Positions 54,290 to 64,000 of a DNA stretch of 64,000 nt are shown piece by piece; the stretch's first letter is position 1, and each line of letters starts with the position of its first letter. The stretch is from assembly GCA_038049695.1 (NCBI GenBank), contig CP142452.1, positions 107,269,001 through 107,333,000 of the forward strand. The letters run 5' to 3'. Under the pieces are notes generated by a model. The model saw nothing but the letters and a program-made list of their open reading frames with translations. It did not search any database and was not told the DNA's origin. The DNA is from Cinnamomum chago. Its lineage: Eukaryota > Streptophyta > Magnoliopsida > Laurales > Lauraceae. A program made the translations under genes and the position numbers.

Positions 54290-57200
54290 TCATCCTCATA
54301 CCAGGTGGAGATTCTGGGTCCTCCCCAGAGTCCCTCAACTCTTCTTCAGATGCCGCAACTGGATCCATCACCGCCTCATCGGCAGGAACCTCGGGCATCA
54401 CCAAGTTTTCATCCTCTGCAAAAGAAAGAAAACAACAGATCAAAAAAAAATCCCTCATAAAAGGAAAGAAGCGGAAATAGAGAAGAAGGAGAATCATACC
54501 AACATCGGCGGCCTCTTCTTCACGACTCCTTTTCTTTGGAGGCTCATCAGCATCTCCTGATACCTCCTCAGCGATGGTAGAAGGGACTTCCAGATCAAGA
54601 GAGTCTTTGTGGCGTCTCTCAGTGCGACGCTGTCCTCTCCTCCTCTTTTTTCTACGAGCCGGTCTACTTGAAGTACCTGCCTCACTGTCAAAGTCAGGAC
54701 TTCCACTTGGCTCCTCACTGGACGACCCGCTCCTACCAGTGGACCCCATGGAAGCCTTCATTCGCTCTGCTTGCATCCAAGTGACGATCTCGGCTTCCTC
54801 CTCCTCGAGCTGTCTCAAGACCTCAGCAGGTATCTCTTGAGCGGCTCCGGATCTAATGACATCCTGTTCCTCGAGAAAGCCTATCCTATGCTTCTCTCCA
54901 GAAAGGAAGAACAAAACTTCCCCTCGACGGATGCCATCTGATCTACCAAGACCCTTCCCAGGAGATTGCTTGACATTCAGCTCCTTCTTGGAAAGCCCTC
55001 GGTACACAGCAAAGCTCTCCACGAACCACTTCGTGAAGCCAGCAGTCCGGAAAATGGGCAACTCAGGATAGGAAATCATGGCAGTAGTGTCCTCCGCACT
55101 ATAGAAAGCCCATGCATTTCTCCCGTCCTGCAAACCTCCAAAACGCTTCACCATGCTCGAAGGCGCTCCAACAACGCCTTGAGAGAAGCCTAATTGCAAT
55201 GCAAAACGCGAAGGGACATACGGCTGGATATCAACAAAAAGATGTCTGCGGTACACCATCGTGCCAACACGTATGTTTAAAAGCCACCTCTTCTCTGCGT
55301 TGGTCAAAGAATAGTGTCTTCCCGATCCTGCCCTGGTAGAATCTCGGGAGACACCAAAATCAAAAGCCTTCTTCCGCAAATCTGGAAAAAGCTTTACTGA
55401 AGATTGCCCAATCTCGACATCCCTGAATCGTCGGATTCTCAAGCGGGCAGACAAAAGTGAATCGGAAACGGCTTTTCCCCTGGCCAACCGAATCATAAAA
55501 GGGTCATCATCCTGAGCAGCGCCCAAACGGTGGAAGCCGGGACAGTGGTACACATACCACGAATAAAAAATATGGGCTGAGAATACCCTATTCAAAGGAA
55601 GCCCAAGCCGAACCAGAAAAGCAGCAGCCTGCAGTTCGGTGCACAAATAGGAGTAAAGAGCAGGCACCAAAGCCAACTGCTTTCCGAACGCCATCTGACA
55701 AGCTGGAAATATACAATGCGGCCTGATGTGTGTTCCGTCTCCTCCAGCAAAAACAGCCTCACCCAGCCAATAAGTGAGGTACGCAGCAACGTCTCTCCGC
55801 AGCGCAATGTCGGAGCAAACGGCGTCTGTACTTGTGAGAAATTTCTTCAAATTCTCTCGCATGGCAGAAATCTTCTTCCCCGGATTCTTAGTCTTGGCTT
55901 CCTGGATCATACTCTCAGAAGATTCTTCGTCGCCAAAAAAGTTTGGAGACAAAGAGCTGAAACTCCTCCAACTGCTACACCGGACTTTCAAGCCCTCCTT
56001 CTCCCTCAAAAAATCGTAGAAGGCGACAAGCTGAAAGTACAAAAGCCTGAACTCCTCAGACTGCTCCTCAAGGACGCTGTCGATCGGCATAAATTCCTCA
56101 TAGAGTTTGCCGAGGATGGGTAACCCGGTAATGGCACTCAGCTCCTTCAAAGAAAAACCAATCTCACCATTCGTAACAATGAAGGTGTTGGTTTGTGGAA
56201 GGAAGGACTCCAGCATGGCCATAAAAGCCTCATCGGAGAAAACTACGGTTTGCCTAAACGCGCGAACCGCATCAAAAATCTCGGCCTCCTTCAGAATGGC
56301 ACCGCCGATCTGCAAGATATGATCAGTCCACGACTCCCAGCTCGAGTCAACACTGAAACGGCCACGAAGTCGAAAAGGCTTCACCCAATTGCTGCCATCG
56401 CCCCTGAAAATGCCAAGGCCCACCGGTCTCAAATCAACCGATGGATGATCAGATTCTTGGTAGCCGCTGGCCGGCATCAACATGTCCAGACGGACAGGCG
56501 ACTTCTCTGCATAACCAGAAGGACCGCCAACAAAAACCCCGGTCTTGACCACATTGGTCCTCTTCACCCAGCTTGGAGGATCTTCTCTCTTAGAGCATGT
56601 GGGAGAAAGACTCATGATCGAAATAGTACGATCAAAAGGCGACCGGGTAGAAATGGTTCTCTCCTCACCATCGGCTGTGTAAGAGAACTGAAAGCATCTC
56701 CTTTGATATGACAAGTCATCAGGAGCTGCATCACCAAAGAAAAAGGTAGGCTTGGGCACAACGCTCTGATCGTCCATGACCCAAGGACGATTGCTTGCCA
56801 TAATCTTGTAAAACTCCTCATCCTTGAGAGCGATCAGTCGCTGTCTCATCTCATCTCGGTTGAGCGAGTCACACTCTTCCAAGTTTCTCTCCACATACTG
56901 GACCTTCTCCCAGGCCTGTTGTACAGCCGCATTGGAAGATCTGGCAGATCGACGAGGTGCATCGGTAACGGGCTTCTTACCCTTGTTCGTTCTGGAGGAA
57001 CTACCTGCAAAGATTGAAAAAAAAAAAAAAATCAATCAACAGAATGACAGAATTTTGCTAAAAAAAAAATCCTAGCGAAATTTTGGCATGACTCCGAGGC
57101 AATTCCGAAGAAAAGGGAATCACCCCGAAAAGAAAGGAAGCCTGAAGATGAGCTCAACATCGCTGCGAGCTCATAATCAATGAAGGATTCTCAAAGAAGA

Positions 57201-58006
57201 CTCGAACTCAAACATTGCTGCGAGATCAAGACAGTCTTCTCAAATTTCCGCAAGAATCGGAAAAGAGCTCAACATTGCTGCGAGCTTCAAATCCCAAAAC
57301 TTGCAAAAAGCTCCTCGAAACCCCCGCAAGACTAAAGAAAGAGCTCAACATTGCTGCGAGCTTCAAATCTCAAGACTTGCAAAAGATTTCCAGGTGTGCA
57401 TCATGCTCCCAATTCAATTTACCAAAAATCATGCATAAAAGAAAATCATCATGCACTAGATGCTAGGAAAACCTTGACAAAATTTGACCAATTCCAACCC
57501 AACTTGGTCAAAATCAAACTTTGTCTAAGTCAAAATTCATGTTGACTTAACATAGAAACTCTAGCCTTCTATCTTGATGCATCAAACAAAAAAAAAATGC
57601 ATAAACATCTTGAATTGCATGAAACCTCATTATCATGATGATGCAAGAAGGGGAGAAAGGAAAGTTTTTTTTTAAAAAAAAAAAAAAAGAAGAAGAAAAA
57701 AAAAAGAAAAGAGAAAAAAAAAAAAAAACTATGGGCTGGCCCACAGGCCGAAGCCCACAGGCCGTGGCCCATGGGCCACATGGCCGTACGGCCCAAGCTA
57801 TACGGACATGTCCGTACAGCAGCAAAAAAAAAAAAAAAAAAGAGAGAAAAAAAGAAAAAAAAAGAAGAAAGAAAAAAAAAAGAGAAAAGAAAAGGGCGTG
57901 TAAAAAAAAAGAAGAAAAAAACACGTGCAAAAAGAAAAAAAAATGATGAAACTTTCTTTACATGGAATTTCTTGTAAAAAGAAATAAAAAACTTACTTGA
58001 AGCCAT
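53097..58006 (-). CDS. E2 antisense gene: five-exon plant-mobile-domain and coiled-coil protein (1225 aa predicted)
   Basis: Exons on the minus strand are 57997-58006 (ATG 58004-58006), 54500-57004, 54302-54415, 54118-54225 and 53097-54037. Every intron is GT-AG (992, 84, 76 and 80 bp), has a T-rich 3' end, and is in phase 1. Exons total 3678 bases, 1226 codons, open to TGA at 53097-53099. Exon 2 holds a plant mobile domain (PMD, aminotransferase-like), about residues 205-500, with landmarks 'VDSSWESWTDHILQIG', 'FLPQTNTFIVTNGEIGFSL' and 'SAITGLPILG'. After it come basic nuclear-type signals (KKRRRGQRRTERR, PPKKRSRE). Small acidic exons 3-4 and a coiled-coil exon 5 follow. Tat elements are known to carry extra, sometimes antisense, frames. 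PMD proteins MAIL1 and MAIN act in transposon silencing in Arabidopsis. A nuclear role against silencing is inference. Confidence 0.8.
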
Positions 58007-58126
58007 GGATGGAGAAGAAAGAAGAACTTGAAGACTCTTGAAGAAGGAGGATTCTTGATCTTAGAGCAACTCTTGAAGACTTTTGCAAAAAGAAAGCAAT
58101 AGGAGCAAGAGATCCCACCTCAATTG

Positions 58127-58134
58127 CTTTTATA
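58127..58134 (-). promoter_or_regulatory. TATA box for the antisense gene (E2)
   Basis: TATAAAAG on the minus strand lies about 120 bases upstream of the ATG at 58006, leaving room for a start near 58100 and a short 5' leader. The same position in E1 reads CATAAAAG. The sequence is partly palindromic (CTTTTATAAAAG), so a plus-strand match also exists. Confidence 0.55.
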
Positions 58135-58712
58135 AAAGAGAGCAAACCAAAAGAGGAAACAAGAGAAAAGCAAGGAGGTAAGGGCTAAAAATTAGCAACC
58201 TTCCCAAAAGAAAAGGAAACTTGGGATATTCTCTCCCAAAACAAAGATTCTTTGAGAAATTCTCTCCAAAAAGAAAGGGAATGAGAGATATTCTCTCCCA
58301 AAGAAAGATATTTTGAGAGAATCTCTCCCAAAATCAAGGAAACTTGAGAAAATCTCTCAAAGTAAAGATATTTTTAGATATTCTCCACCCAAAAGAGATA
58401 TCTTTAGATATTCTTTACGAAAATGACACCATATGAGATCTAAGCCATCCTTCAAAGCTTAAGGTCCCATGGGTTAGCCCATATGAGCCAGGTTTGACCA
58501 CCTAGGCACTAAAAGTGGCTTTTAGTCAAAATTCCTCTTACCAAGAGCATACAAAAAAAAATAAAAATGGTTCCATGCCTCACTTTTGAGTTGATTGGAC
58601 CATACAAAAATTCCAAGCCTCATGAGCTTCCAAGATCCAAAACCATCTCACCTCATGAGCCAAATTGAGCCAAACCTTGAAATTGACATTTCACCAAAAA
58701 TCAAACCGGTCC
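58135..58712. other. Noncoding region between antisense gene and hairpins (E2)
   Basis: It matches E1 21510-22047. Repeats of 'gatattctctcccaaa' lie at about 58215-58415, with one more unit than E1 near 58270-58300. No supported gene. Confidence 0.6.
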
Positions 58713-58859
58713 CCTAACATTCCACATACAGCTTGTTAGGTCACAAGACCAAAACCAAAAACCAAAACCTGACCCCCCAACATTCCACATACAGTTTGTT
58801 GGGTCACACGGTCAAAACCAAAATCCGACCCCCTAACTTGCCACATACAGCCTGTTAGG
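58713..58859 (+). repeat. Three tandem hairpin units before the E2 polypurine tract
   Basis: Stems are CCTAACA/TGTTAGG (58713-58719, 58734-58740), CCCAACA/TGTTGGG (58776-58782, 58797-58803) and CCTAAC/GTTAGG (58832-58837, 58854-58859). Loops are 14, 14 and 16 bases, as in E1. Confidence 0.8.
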
Positions 58860-59098
58860 ACTCAAGGTCAAAACAAAAATCCAAATCCGCATCCCCGATG
58901 TCATCTTCAATACTTTGCCTCAAAATGGTACATGATTCCTATCACTACCATAAAATCCCCTGGAAGCTCAAAAGGCTACCCAAAAAAAAAAAAAAAAAAA
59001 AAAAAAATGCTCAAAGACTCTTGGTCAAGTCAGAAGCTCTTCTTCAAGATTCTCTTCGAGGCACATCGACTGCAAAAGCTATATCGTCGCTGTACCTC

Positions 59099-59105
59099 GA
59101 GGGGG
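59099..59105 (+). other. Polypurine tract of E2
   Basis: GAGGGGG within CTCGAGGGGGCATT, 4 bases before the 3' LTR. Confidence 0.8.
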
Positions 59106-59109
59106 CATT

Positions 59110-61727
59110 TGTTGACACCAAAAATGTCACTTTGCCTCTTCACACCAAAAGCTACATGGAGCCACATCCTACCAAAAATAGGCAGGCACCACTTCAAGCA
59201 TCAGATCTTGTCAGAATCAAACAAAAAACTGCAAGGTCATTCAAAACAACCAAAAGAGAGGTACACATGAAGTTTCAGGCCATTCCGACATTATTTGGCC
59301 TAGCTTCACTTCTCCAACAGCTAAGCAGCAGCTCCCGGCGGCGGACCACCCCGGGACCATGGCACCTAATTCGGAGCTTGCGGATCATCTCAAAATGACT
59401 CCAATAGGCTCCTCGTCGAATTTCAGGTCAAACGGACATCGTTTGACCAGAAGTCAAAGCTCGGCATCTCTCTCGCAGGAGAAACAAAGGCAAGCATTTG
59501 CATGGCCCCAAACGGCTTCAAAACCCAAACGAAAGCCTATGGTGGGTCTTAACTACTGATGAGGGAGTCACACGTCGAATTTCAGGTCAATCGGACATCG
59601 TTTGACCGAAAGTCAAAGTTCGGCATTTCCCTCGTGGTGAAATCAAAGGCAAGCGTTTGCATGACTCCAAATGGCTTCAAAACTCAAACGAAAGCCTATG
59701 GTTGGTCTTATCTACTGATGAGGGAGTCACACGTCGAATTTCAGGTCAATCGGACATCGTTTGACCGAAAGTCAAAGCTCGGCATTTCCCTCGCGGTGAA
59801 ATCAAAGGCAAGCATTTGCATGACCCCAAACGGCTTCAAAACTCAAACGAAAGCCCATGGTTGGTCTTATTTAATGCTCAAGAAGCTTCACCTCAAAATT
59901 CAGGTCATTCCGACATCGTTTGACCCTGTTTCAGCTTCTGGCGGAAAATCAGTAGTTCTGCGCTCGGCTTTTCCCGGAAAATCAGAAACTTTGCAAACCA
60001 ATTTGCAAGGATTCTCATCATGTTTTTCAGAGGGAAATCAAGCCAAAAGTGTGGAGAAATGTCATAGAAAACAAACAAAAAAAATGGAAGCGAAAAACGA
60101 CGAAAAACGGCCAGAAACGGGCCCCGGGAAGCAATTTTCCCCCCAGGGTCGCAGAGCCCCGCGACCCTGGGCCATGGTTGCCGGCGACCATGGCCCATGG
60201 TCGCCGGCGACCCTGGGAGGTCCGGGGCGCCGATTTCGCCCCGGGACCCCCCGTTTCGTCCGTTTTCGCGAGACGAGTTGTTCTGTCCCTGTGATTTTTC
60301 CAGATTCAGACTTTTGAGGCTCCAAATTCACCGATATTCGCCAAGATCACAGGAATCCTTCCAAGAACTTCAAAAACTTCGTTGATCGCCAGCTGAACAA
60401 CCAAAAAGTGCACTTTCTGCCCGCCCGATCGCGAAATCGACTGGACAGATGCTGCCAGCCCGCTGGTATCAACCAATGTCTGAAACTACATGATCATCTG
60501 ATGTTGATTTACATAAGGATCCATCGATGATCATCGCAAAGGGAATTCCAAGAGACGCAACATGGCCCGCGACTCTTCAGTTACCAAGGTGGCCACTTAG
60601 TGCAATCAATTGGCCCGTTTATGGCAAGTTAATGCGGTCATTAACCCATTATCTTGAACGGCCCAATCAGAAGCCTCCGTTCAGGAGTTACAAGTCCAAG
60701 CAATCATGACATTAAAATCATGAAACTCCCATCATCATGGAGATTAAAAGCAATTAAATGCCCACTACTCTCCATCGGCCAATCAAATGCAAGGAAAAAG
60801 GAGTTACAAAACAAGTAATTAAAAACTTGTAACTCCTTCCATCATGAGCATTAATACCATAAATGCTCATAAACTCTCCTAAATGGCTACCAAATGCCTA
60901 TAAATAGGAAGCCATTCCAAGGAAAAGGAGATCCCGGAGAAAATCGCCACGGATCCGGAAAAATCGCCAGAAAATCATTTAAAAATCCTCGGAGAAATCT
61001 CTACAACCCTGCTCCTTCAAGAAAACTCTGCTGCGACAAGTTCAACAAGGTGATTGAAGCCCCTTGGGGGGCCACCCCCCCAAAGGCCACCTCTCCTTCT
61101 ATCCAACATGGCTAGATGCGGCTTTTCAGCCCGTCTACTCAGTTTTTTACCGGATATAGGACCTTATCTTGGTCCTTATCCTCTAAAAATCTGAGGTTGG
61201 AGCCAAGCCAAGAAATCAAGCACTATGTTCTCATCTGAAGGACGATGGCGGAGCCCATACATGACTCGCGACCATCGATCTGAACGAGCCCTCCCACAAT
61301 CGCATGAGAAGTTAGATTCCTTTTTCTTACTTTTCTGTTGTAAATTGTATTTTTTCTAAAGAGACAAAAAAATCACATCTCTTGTCTTTCATTATTGATA
61401 AGATTTGTAAATCGCCTTTCATGGCAAAATCGCCTCCAACGGCACCAAACCGCCTTCTACGGCACAAAAACGCCTTTCATGGCATTCAAACAAAACTGTC
61501 TCTTTTATTAAAATATGTATGCAATGGAAAACTAGAAAAAAGTTTCATTTCCCTTTTTACTTGTGAAGGTGAATCTCCGGATCACCATTTCTAAATTCCA
61601 AGTATAAAAGAGAAATTGGCATACCCGTACAAAAAACTGATGCCCGCTTTTCCTTTTTCCCTCCACCATACCCCGTCAGCCCCGGGGCGGAGGCAGCTTT
61701 GGAAAAAGACAAAAGCCGGGACCATCA
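59110..61727 (+). repeat. E2 3' LTR
   Basis: 2618 bp, TGTTGACACC to CCATCA, nearly identical to 36306-38934. The GC-rich palindromic block (about 60145-60215) has its own arrangement, with GCCATGGTTGCCGGCGACC followed by an inverted copy. TATA box at 60899-60906. Confidence 0.95.
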
Positions 61728-62569
61728 GTTTTCATTCATTTAAACATTAGTAAAATCTATTTGTTTTTGAAAACAACATTGCACATGCATCACATGTTCT
61801 AAGTTAGTCTTTTTCTTACAACTTGTGATTCTTGATTTTCATATCATAAACAAGTTATTAAACATACATGTGATTTGCATTAGACTTCATTCAAATCTTT
61901 TATATGTCTTAAACTTTGAAATGCTTTGAGCATACATATGAATGAGCCTTCATTTTAAAATTGATTGAAGTCATCACACACACACATCATGAGCATGCAC
62001 TTTTGCATACATAGAGTGTTTGTGTGAGTTTGTATTACACTTTCATATCCGCCTATTTAAGAGGCAATTTCTTTGAGCTAAAATTGTAATCTCTTAGAGT
62101 GTTGAGTAAACACTTTCTTTGAGAAATCTTGAATTGTGTAAGGTTATTGCTTAGCCTAAGAAAAGCATATTGTAAGGTTATTGCTTAGCCTAAGAAAAGC
62201 ATTTTGTAAAGGTTATTGCTTAGCCTAGAAAAGCACATAGAGAGGTTGTTGTTTAGCCTTGAAAAGAAACTTTGTAAGGGTTATTGCTTAGCCTTTGAAA
62301 AAGCATAAATAGTGGAAATCCGGTGGGGTGATTGGATTCACAAGCCGGTAGTGGATGTAGGCATTTAGGCCGAACCACTATAAACATTGGTGTTGTGGTG
62401 CATGCTATGTGGTGATTGTTTTTGTTTAGCTTCCGCATACTGAATGTTTAATCATCACATGTGACTAGTTTATGTTTAGAAATTAAAATTGGTTTAAATT
62501 GGTCACAATTGTAGCTCACCCTATTCACCCCCCCCCCCCCTCTAGGGTTAGGATCCTCGTGGACTTTCA
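61728..62569 (+). repeat. TR2 3' LTR, second part
   Basis: It begins with the duplicated GTTTT and continues the LTR exactly from 36305 through the GCTTAGCC units (about 62140-62310). It ends ...CTTTCA after a C-run. Confidence 0.95.
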
Positions 62570-62788
62570 AATACATATCTTACCAAAGGGAGAGAAAGGC
62601 ATGGTCAAAGGGGGAGAGCAAATAGAAGAAAGAAAGCTTGGAGCTAAAAGAAGATGCTTGGCTAAAGAGAGGAAGATGGAAAGAAAGCTTGAAGAATGAT
62701 CAAGCACCAAGCATCAAGAAGATTGAAGAAAAGAGCCCAAGAGCCCAAGCTAAGAGAAGGAGCATCCAAGAAGATTTCAAGACTTGTC
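62570..62788 (+). other. TR1 interior, continued
   Basis: It starts with AATAC, the right copy of the TR2 duplication, and matches TR2 34930-35145, including AAAGGG(GG)AGA tracts. It is cut at 62788 by a minus-strand LTR. An overlapping open frame here is incidental. Confidence 0.85.
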
Positions 62789-64000
62789 TGAAAGTCCACG
62801 AGGATCCTAACCCTAGAGGGGGGGGGGGTGAATAGGGTGAGCTACAACTATGACCAATTTAAACCAATTTTAATTTCTTAAACAAAACTAGTCACATGTG
62901 ATGAATAATCAATCAATATGCGGAAGCTAAACAAATCAATCACCACATAGCAATCACCACAACACAATATTTATAGTGGTTCGGCCAACGTGCCTACATC
63001 CACTACCGGCTTGTGTATCCAACACCCCACCGGATTTCACTATTTATGCTTTTTACTAGGCTAAGCAATAACCCTTACAAAGTTGTTTTTCTAGGCTAAA
63101 CAACAACCTCTCAATGTGCTTTTAGAGGCTAAGCAATAACCTTTACAATGTGCTTTTCAAGGCTAAGCAATAACCTTTACAAATCAAGATTTCTCAAAGA
63201 AAGTGTCTTCACAAAAGAACACTCCAAGAGATACAATTTAAGCTCAATTTAATTTGCCTCTAAATAGGCGGATATGAAAATTAAAACTAACTCACACAAA
63301 CACTCAAAGAAATGCAAAGATGTATGCTTATGAAGTGTAAGTGTGAAAACTTCAATCAAGTTTAAAAGTAAGCTCAATCAATTTGTGCTTAATGCACTTT
63401 GAAAGTTTAAGGCACAAAAAGATATGATTGAAGTTCTATGCAAATCACTTGAACAATTACACACTTGTGAATGATATGAAAATCTAAAGATCACAAGTTG
63501 TATGAAAGTGTTTAAGCCTAATCAAGTGATGCATGTGCAATGTTGTTTTCAAAAACTAATTTGACTAAAGATTAAATGAATGAAAACAACAAGGGAAGTT
63601 TCAACCAAGTGAAGTAATCATGCAATAAAGGAAATCAAAGATTTATGGCTAAGCATGATTAAGAAAGTTTAAAACAAAACTTGGGTTGAAATCAAAGTGA
63701 TGAATCCAATCTTGAATATCAAAGATGGAGGGAAGAAAGGATTCAACACATCATTGTTATCATGCTTGAAATCATTTTCTAAAGTTTCAAATAAAGCACA
63801 TAACAAATGATTAATTAAAAGTAAAACTTACTTGGAGATTTAACTTAGTTGATCCAAGCTTAAGCTTCACTTAATGACCCCTTGATGTCTCTTAGATCAT
63901 CCCCTTTGTCTTGTCTCAAAGCTCCTCAAAGAAGGCTTAAAAATCTCCAACCAAAGACAAAGGAAAGAACTCATTTATATCCCCAAAACAGCCCAACGGC
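62789..64000 (-). repeat. TR-family LTR D, minus strand, running off the window
   Basis: It begins TGAAAGTCCACGAGG, the reverse complement of a TR LTR end, as at 38980. GCTTAGCC units lie at about 63055-63180, and a minus-strand TATAAAT (about 63973-63980) is near the edge. The window ends inside an AACGG site. Whether it is a solo LTR or one end of a full element cannot be seen. Candidate left duplication: TTGTC (62784-62788). Confidence 0.9.

Larger units (their letters stand above)
36306..61727 (+). mobile_element. E2: Tat-lineage Ty3/gypsy retrotransposon with spliced antisense gene (25.4 kb)
   Basis: GTTTT duplications (36301-36305, 61728-61732) and LTRs of 2629 and 2618 bp bound it. 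The layout equals that of E1 but keeps the mobile-domain exon of the antisense gene. Gag-pol is one frame with one stop codon. A TR solo LTR sits in the leader. The LTR pair is nearly identical by eye. Confidence 0.95.
29167..62569 (+). mobile_element. TR2: complete gag-only LTR retrotransposon, carrying E2 in its 3' LTR
   Basis: AATAC duplications flank it (29162-29166 and 62570-62574) inside the TR1 interior. The parts are LTR 29167-31082, primer site 31085-31096, gag 31199-32731, AT-rich interior, purine tracts, PPT 35212-35220 and LTR 35224-36305 plus 61733-62569. Without E2 it is about 8 kb. No pol was found, so it must use enzymes from another element. Confidence 0.93.
1020..62788 (+). 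mobile_element. TR1: gag-only LTR retrotransposon, split by E1, TR2 and a minus-strand LTR (3' end outside window)
   Basis: The parts are the 5' LTR (1020-2672 plus 25054-25336), primer site (25339-25350), broken gag (25437-27005), AT-rich interior (to 29161) and a further interior piece (62570-62788). The piece at 62570 continues exactly where the interior stopped at 29166, as the unbroken TR2 homologue at about 34920-35145 shows. No protease, integrase or reverse transcriptase was recognised. The family matches the description of large gag-only elements (TR-GAG type). The left target duplication would be GGGGG at 1015-1019. The right copy is outside the window. Confidence 0.85.

Noticed and set aside
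57547-58006. Minus-strand frames of 127-145 aa rich in Phe and Leu
   Set aside because: They come from A-rich (plus) low-complexity sequence inside the first intron of the antisense gene.
1-64000. Host protein-coding, tRNA or rRNA genes
   Set aside because: Every stretch is accounted for by element parts or their spacers, and no frame outside gag, pol and the antisense gene shows a recognisable domain.

Overview
This window is plant nuclear DNA made entirely of nested transposable elements. I see no host gene, tRNA or rRNA. A flowering plant with a large, repeat-rich genome is indicated by Ty3/gypsy elements of the Tat lineage (two RNase H domains, no chromodomain, an antisense plant-mobile-domain gene), large LTR elements with a Gag gene but no visible pol and an initiator-Met-tRNA primer site, and a CACTA-type miniature element. 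The species cannot be told from the sequence.

Two families interleave. Family TR has LTRs of about 1.9 kb, TG...CA ends, a TGGTATCAGAGC primer site and a Gag with a CCHC knuckle. Family E is Tat/gypsy, with LTRs of about 2.6 kb, one long gag-pol frame, and a spliced gene on the opposite strand between pol and the 3' LTR. Five-base target duplications support this order. A minus-strand TR element (C, 1-1019) was entered at its G-run by element TR1 (LTR from 1020). E1 (2673-25048, duplication AAGGG) sits in the 5' LTR of TR1. TR1 continues with primer site, broken gag and AT-rich interior (25337-29166). It is then split by a second complete TR element, TR2 (29167-62569, duplication AATAC). E2 (36306-61727, duplication GTTTT) sits in the 3' LTR of TR2. 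TR1 resumes at 62570 and is split again at 62789 by a minus-strand TR LTR that runs off the window. E1 and E2 each contain a minus-strand TR solo LTR (8323-10527, duplication ACATA; 38980-40863, duplication GTGCT). A 205-bp perfect fold-back CACTA-type element sits at 1056-1260.

Genes: E2 has gag, protease, reverse transcriptase, two RNases H and integrase in one frame, broken only by one TAA codon. The E1 copy carries a solo LTR, an 8-bp deletion and two 1-bp frameshifts. TR2 keeps an intact 510-aa Gag; the TR1 and C copies each have one stop codon. The best-supported unusual system is the minus-strand gene of E2: five exons, four GT-AG introns all in phase 1, a frame of exactly 1,226 codons, a TATA box just upstream, a plant mobile domain, basic nuclear-type signals and a coiled-coil tail. 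Because its introns lie antisense to the genomic RNA, they can survive retrotransposition. E1 has lost the mobile-domain exon but keeps the rest in frame.

Regulatory and repeat structure is rich. TR LTRs carry AACGG (MSA/MYB3R-type) sites just upstream of the TATA box, plus CGGTCGACCG palindromes. E LTRs carry exact 159-bp tandem repeats. The E interiors hold hairpin-forming minisatellites, and three tandem hairpins with a compensatory base change lie before the polypurine tract. E1 and E2 are mosaics: nearly identical from integrase through U3, clearly diverged elsewhere.
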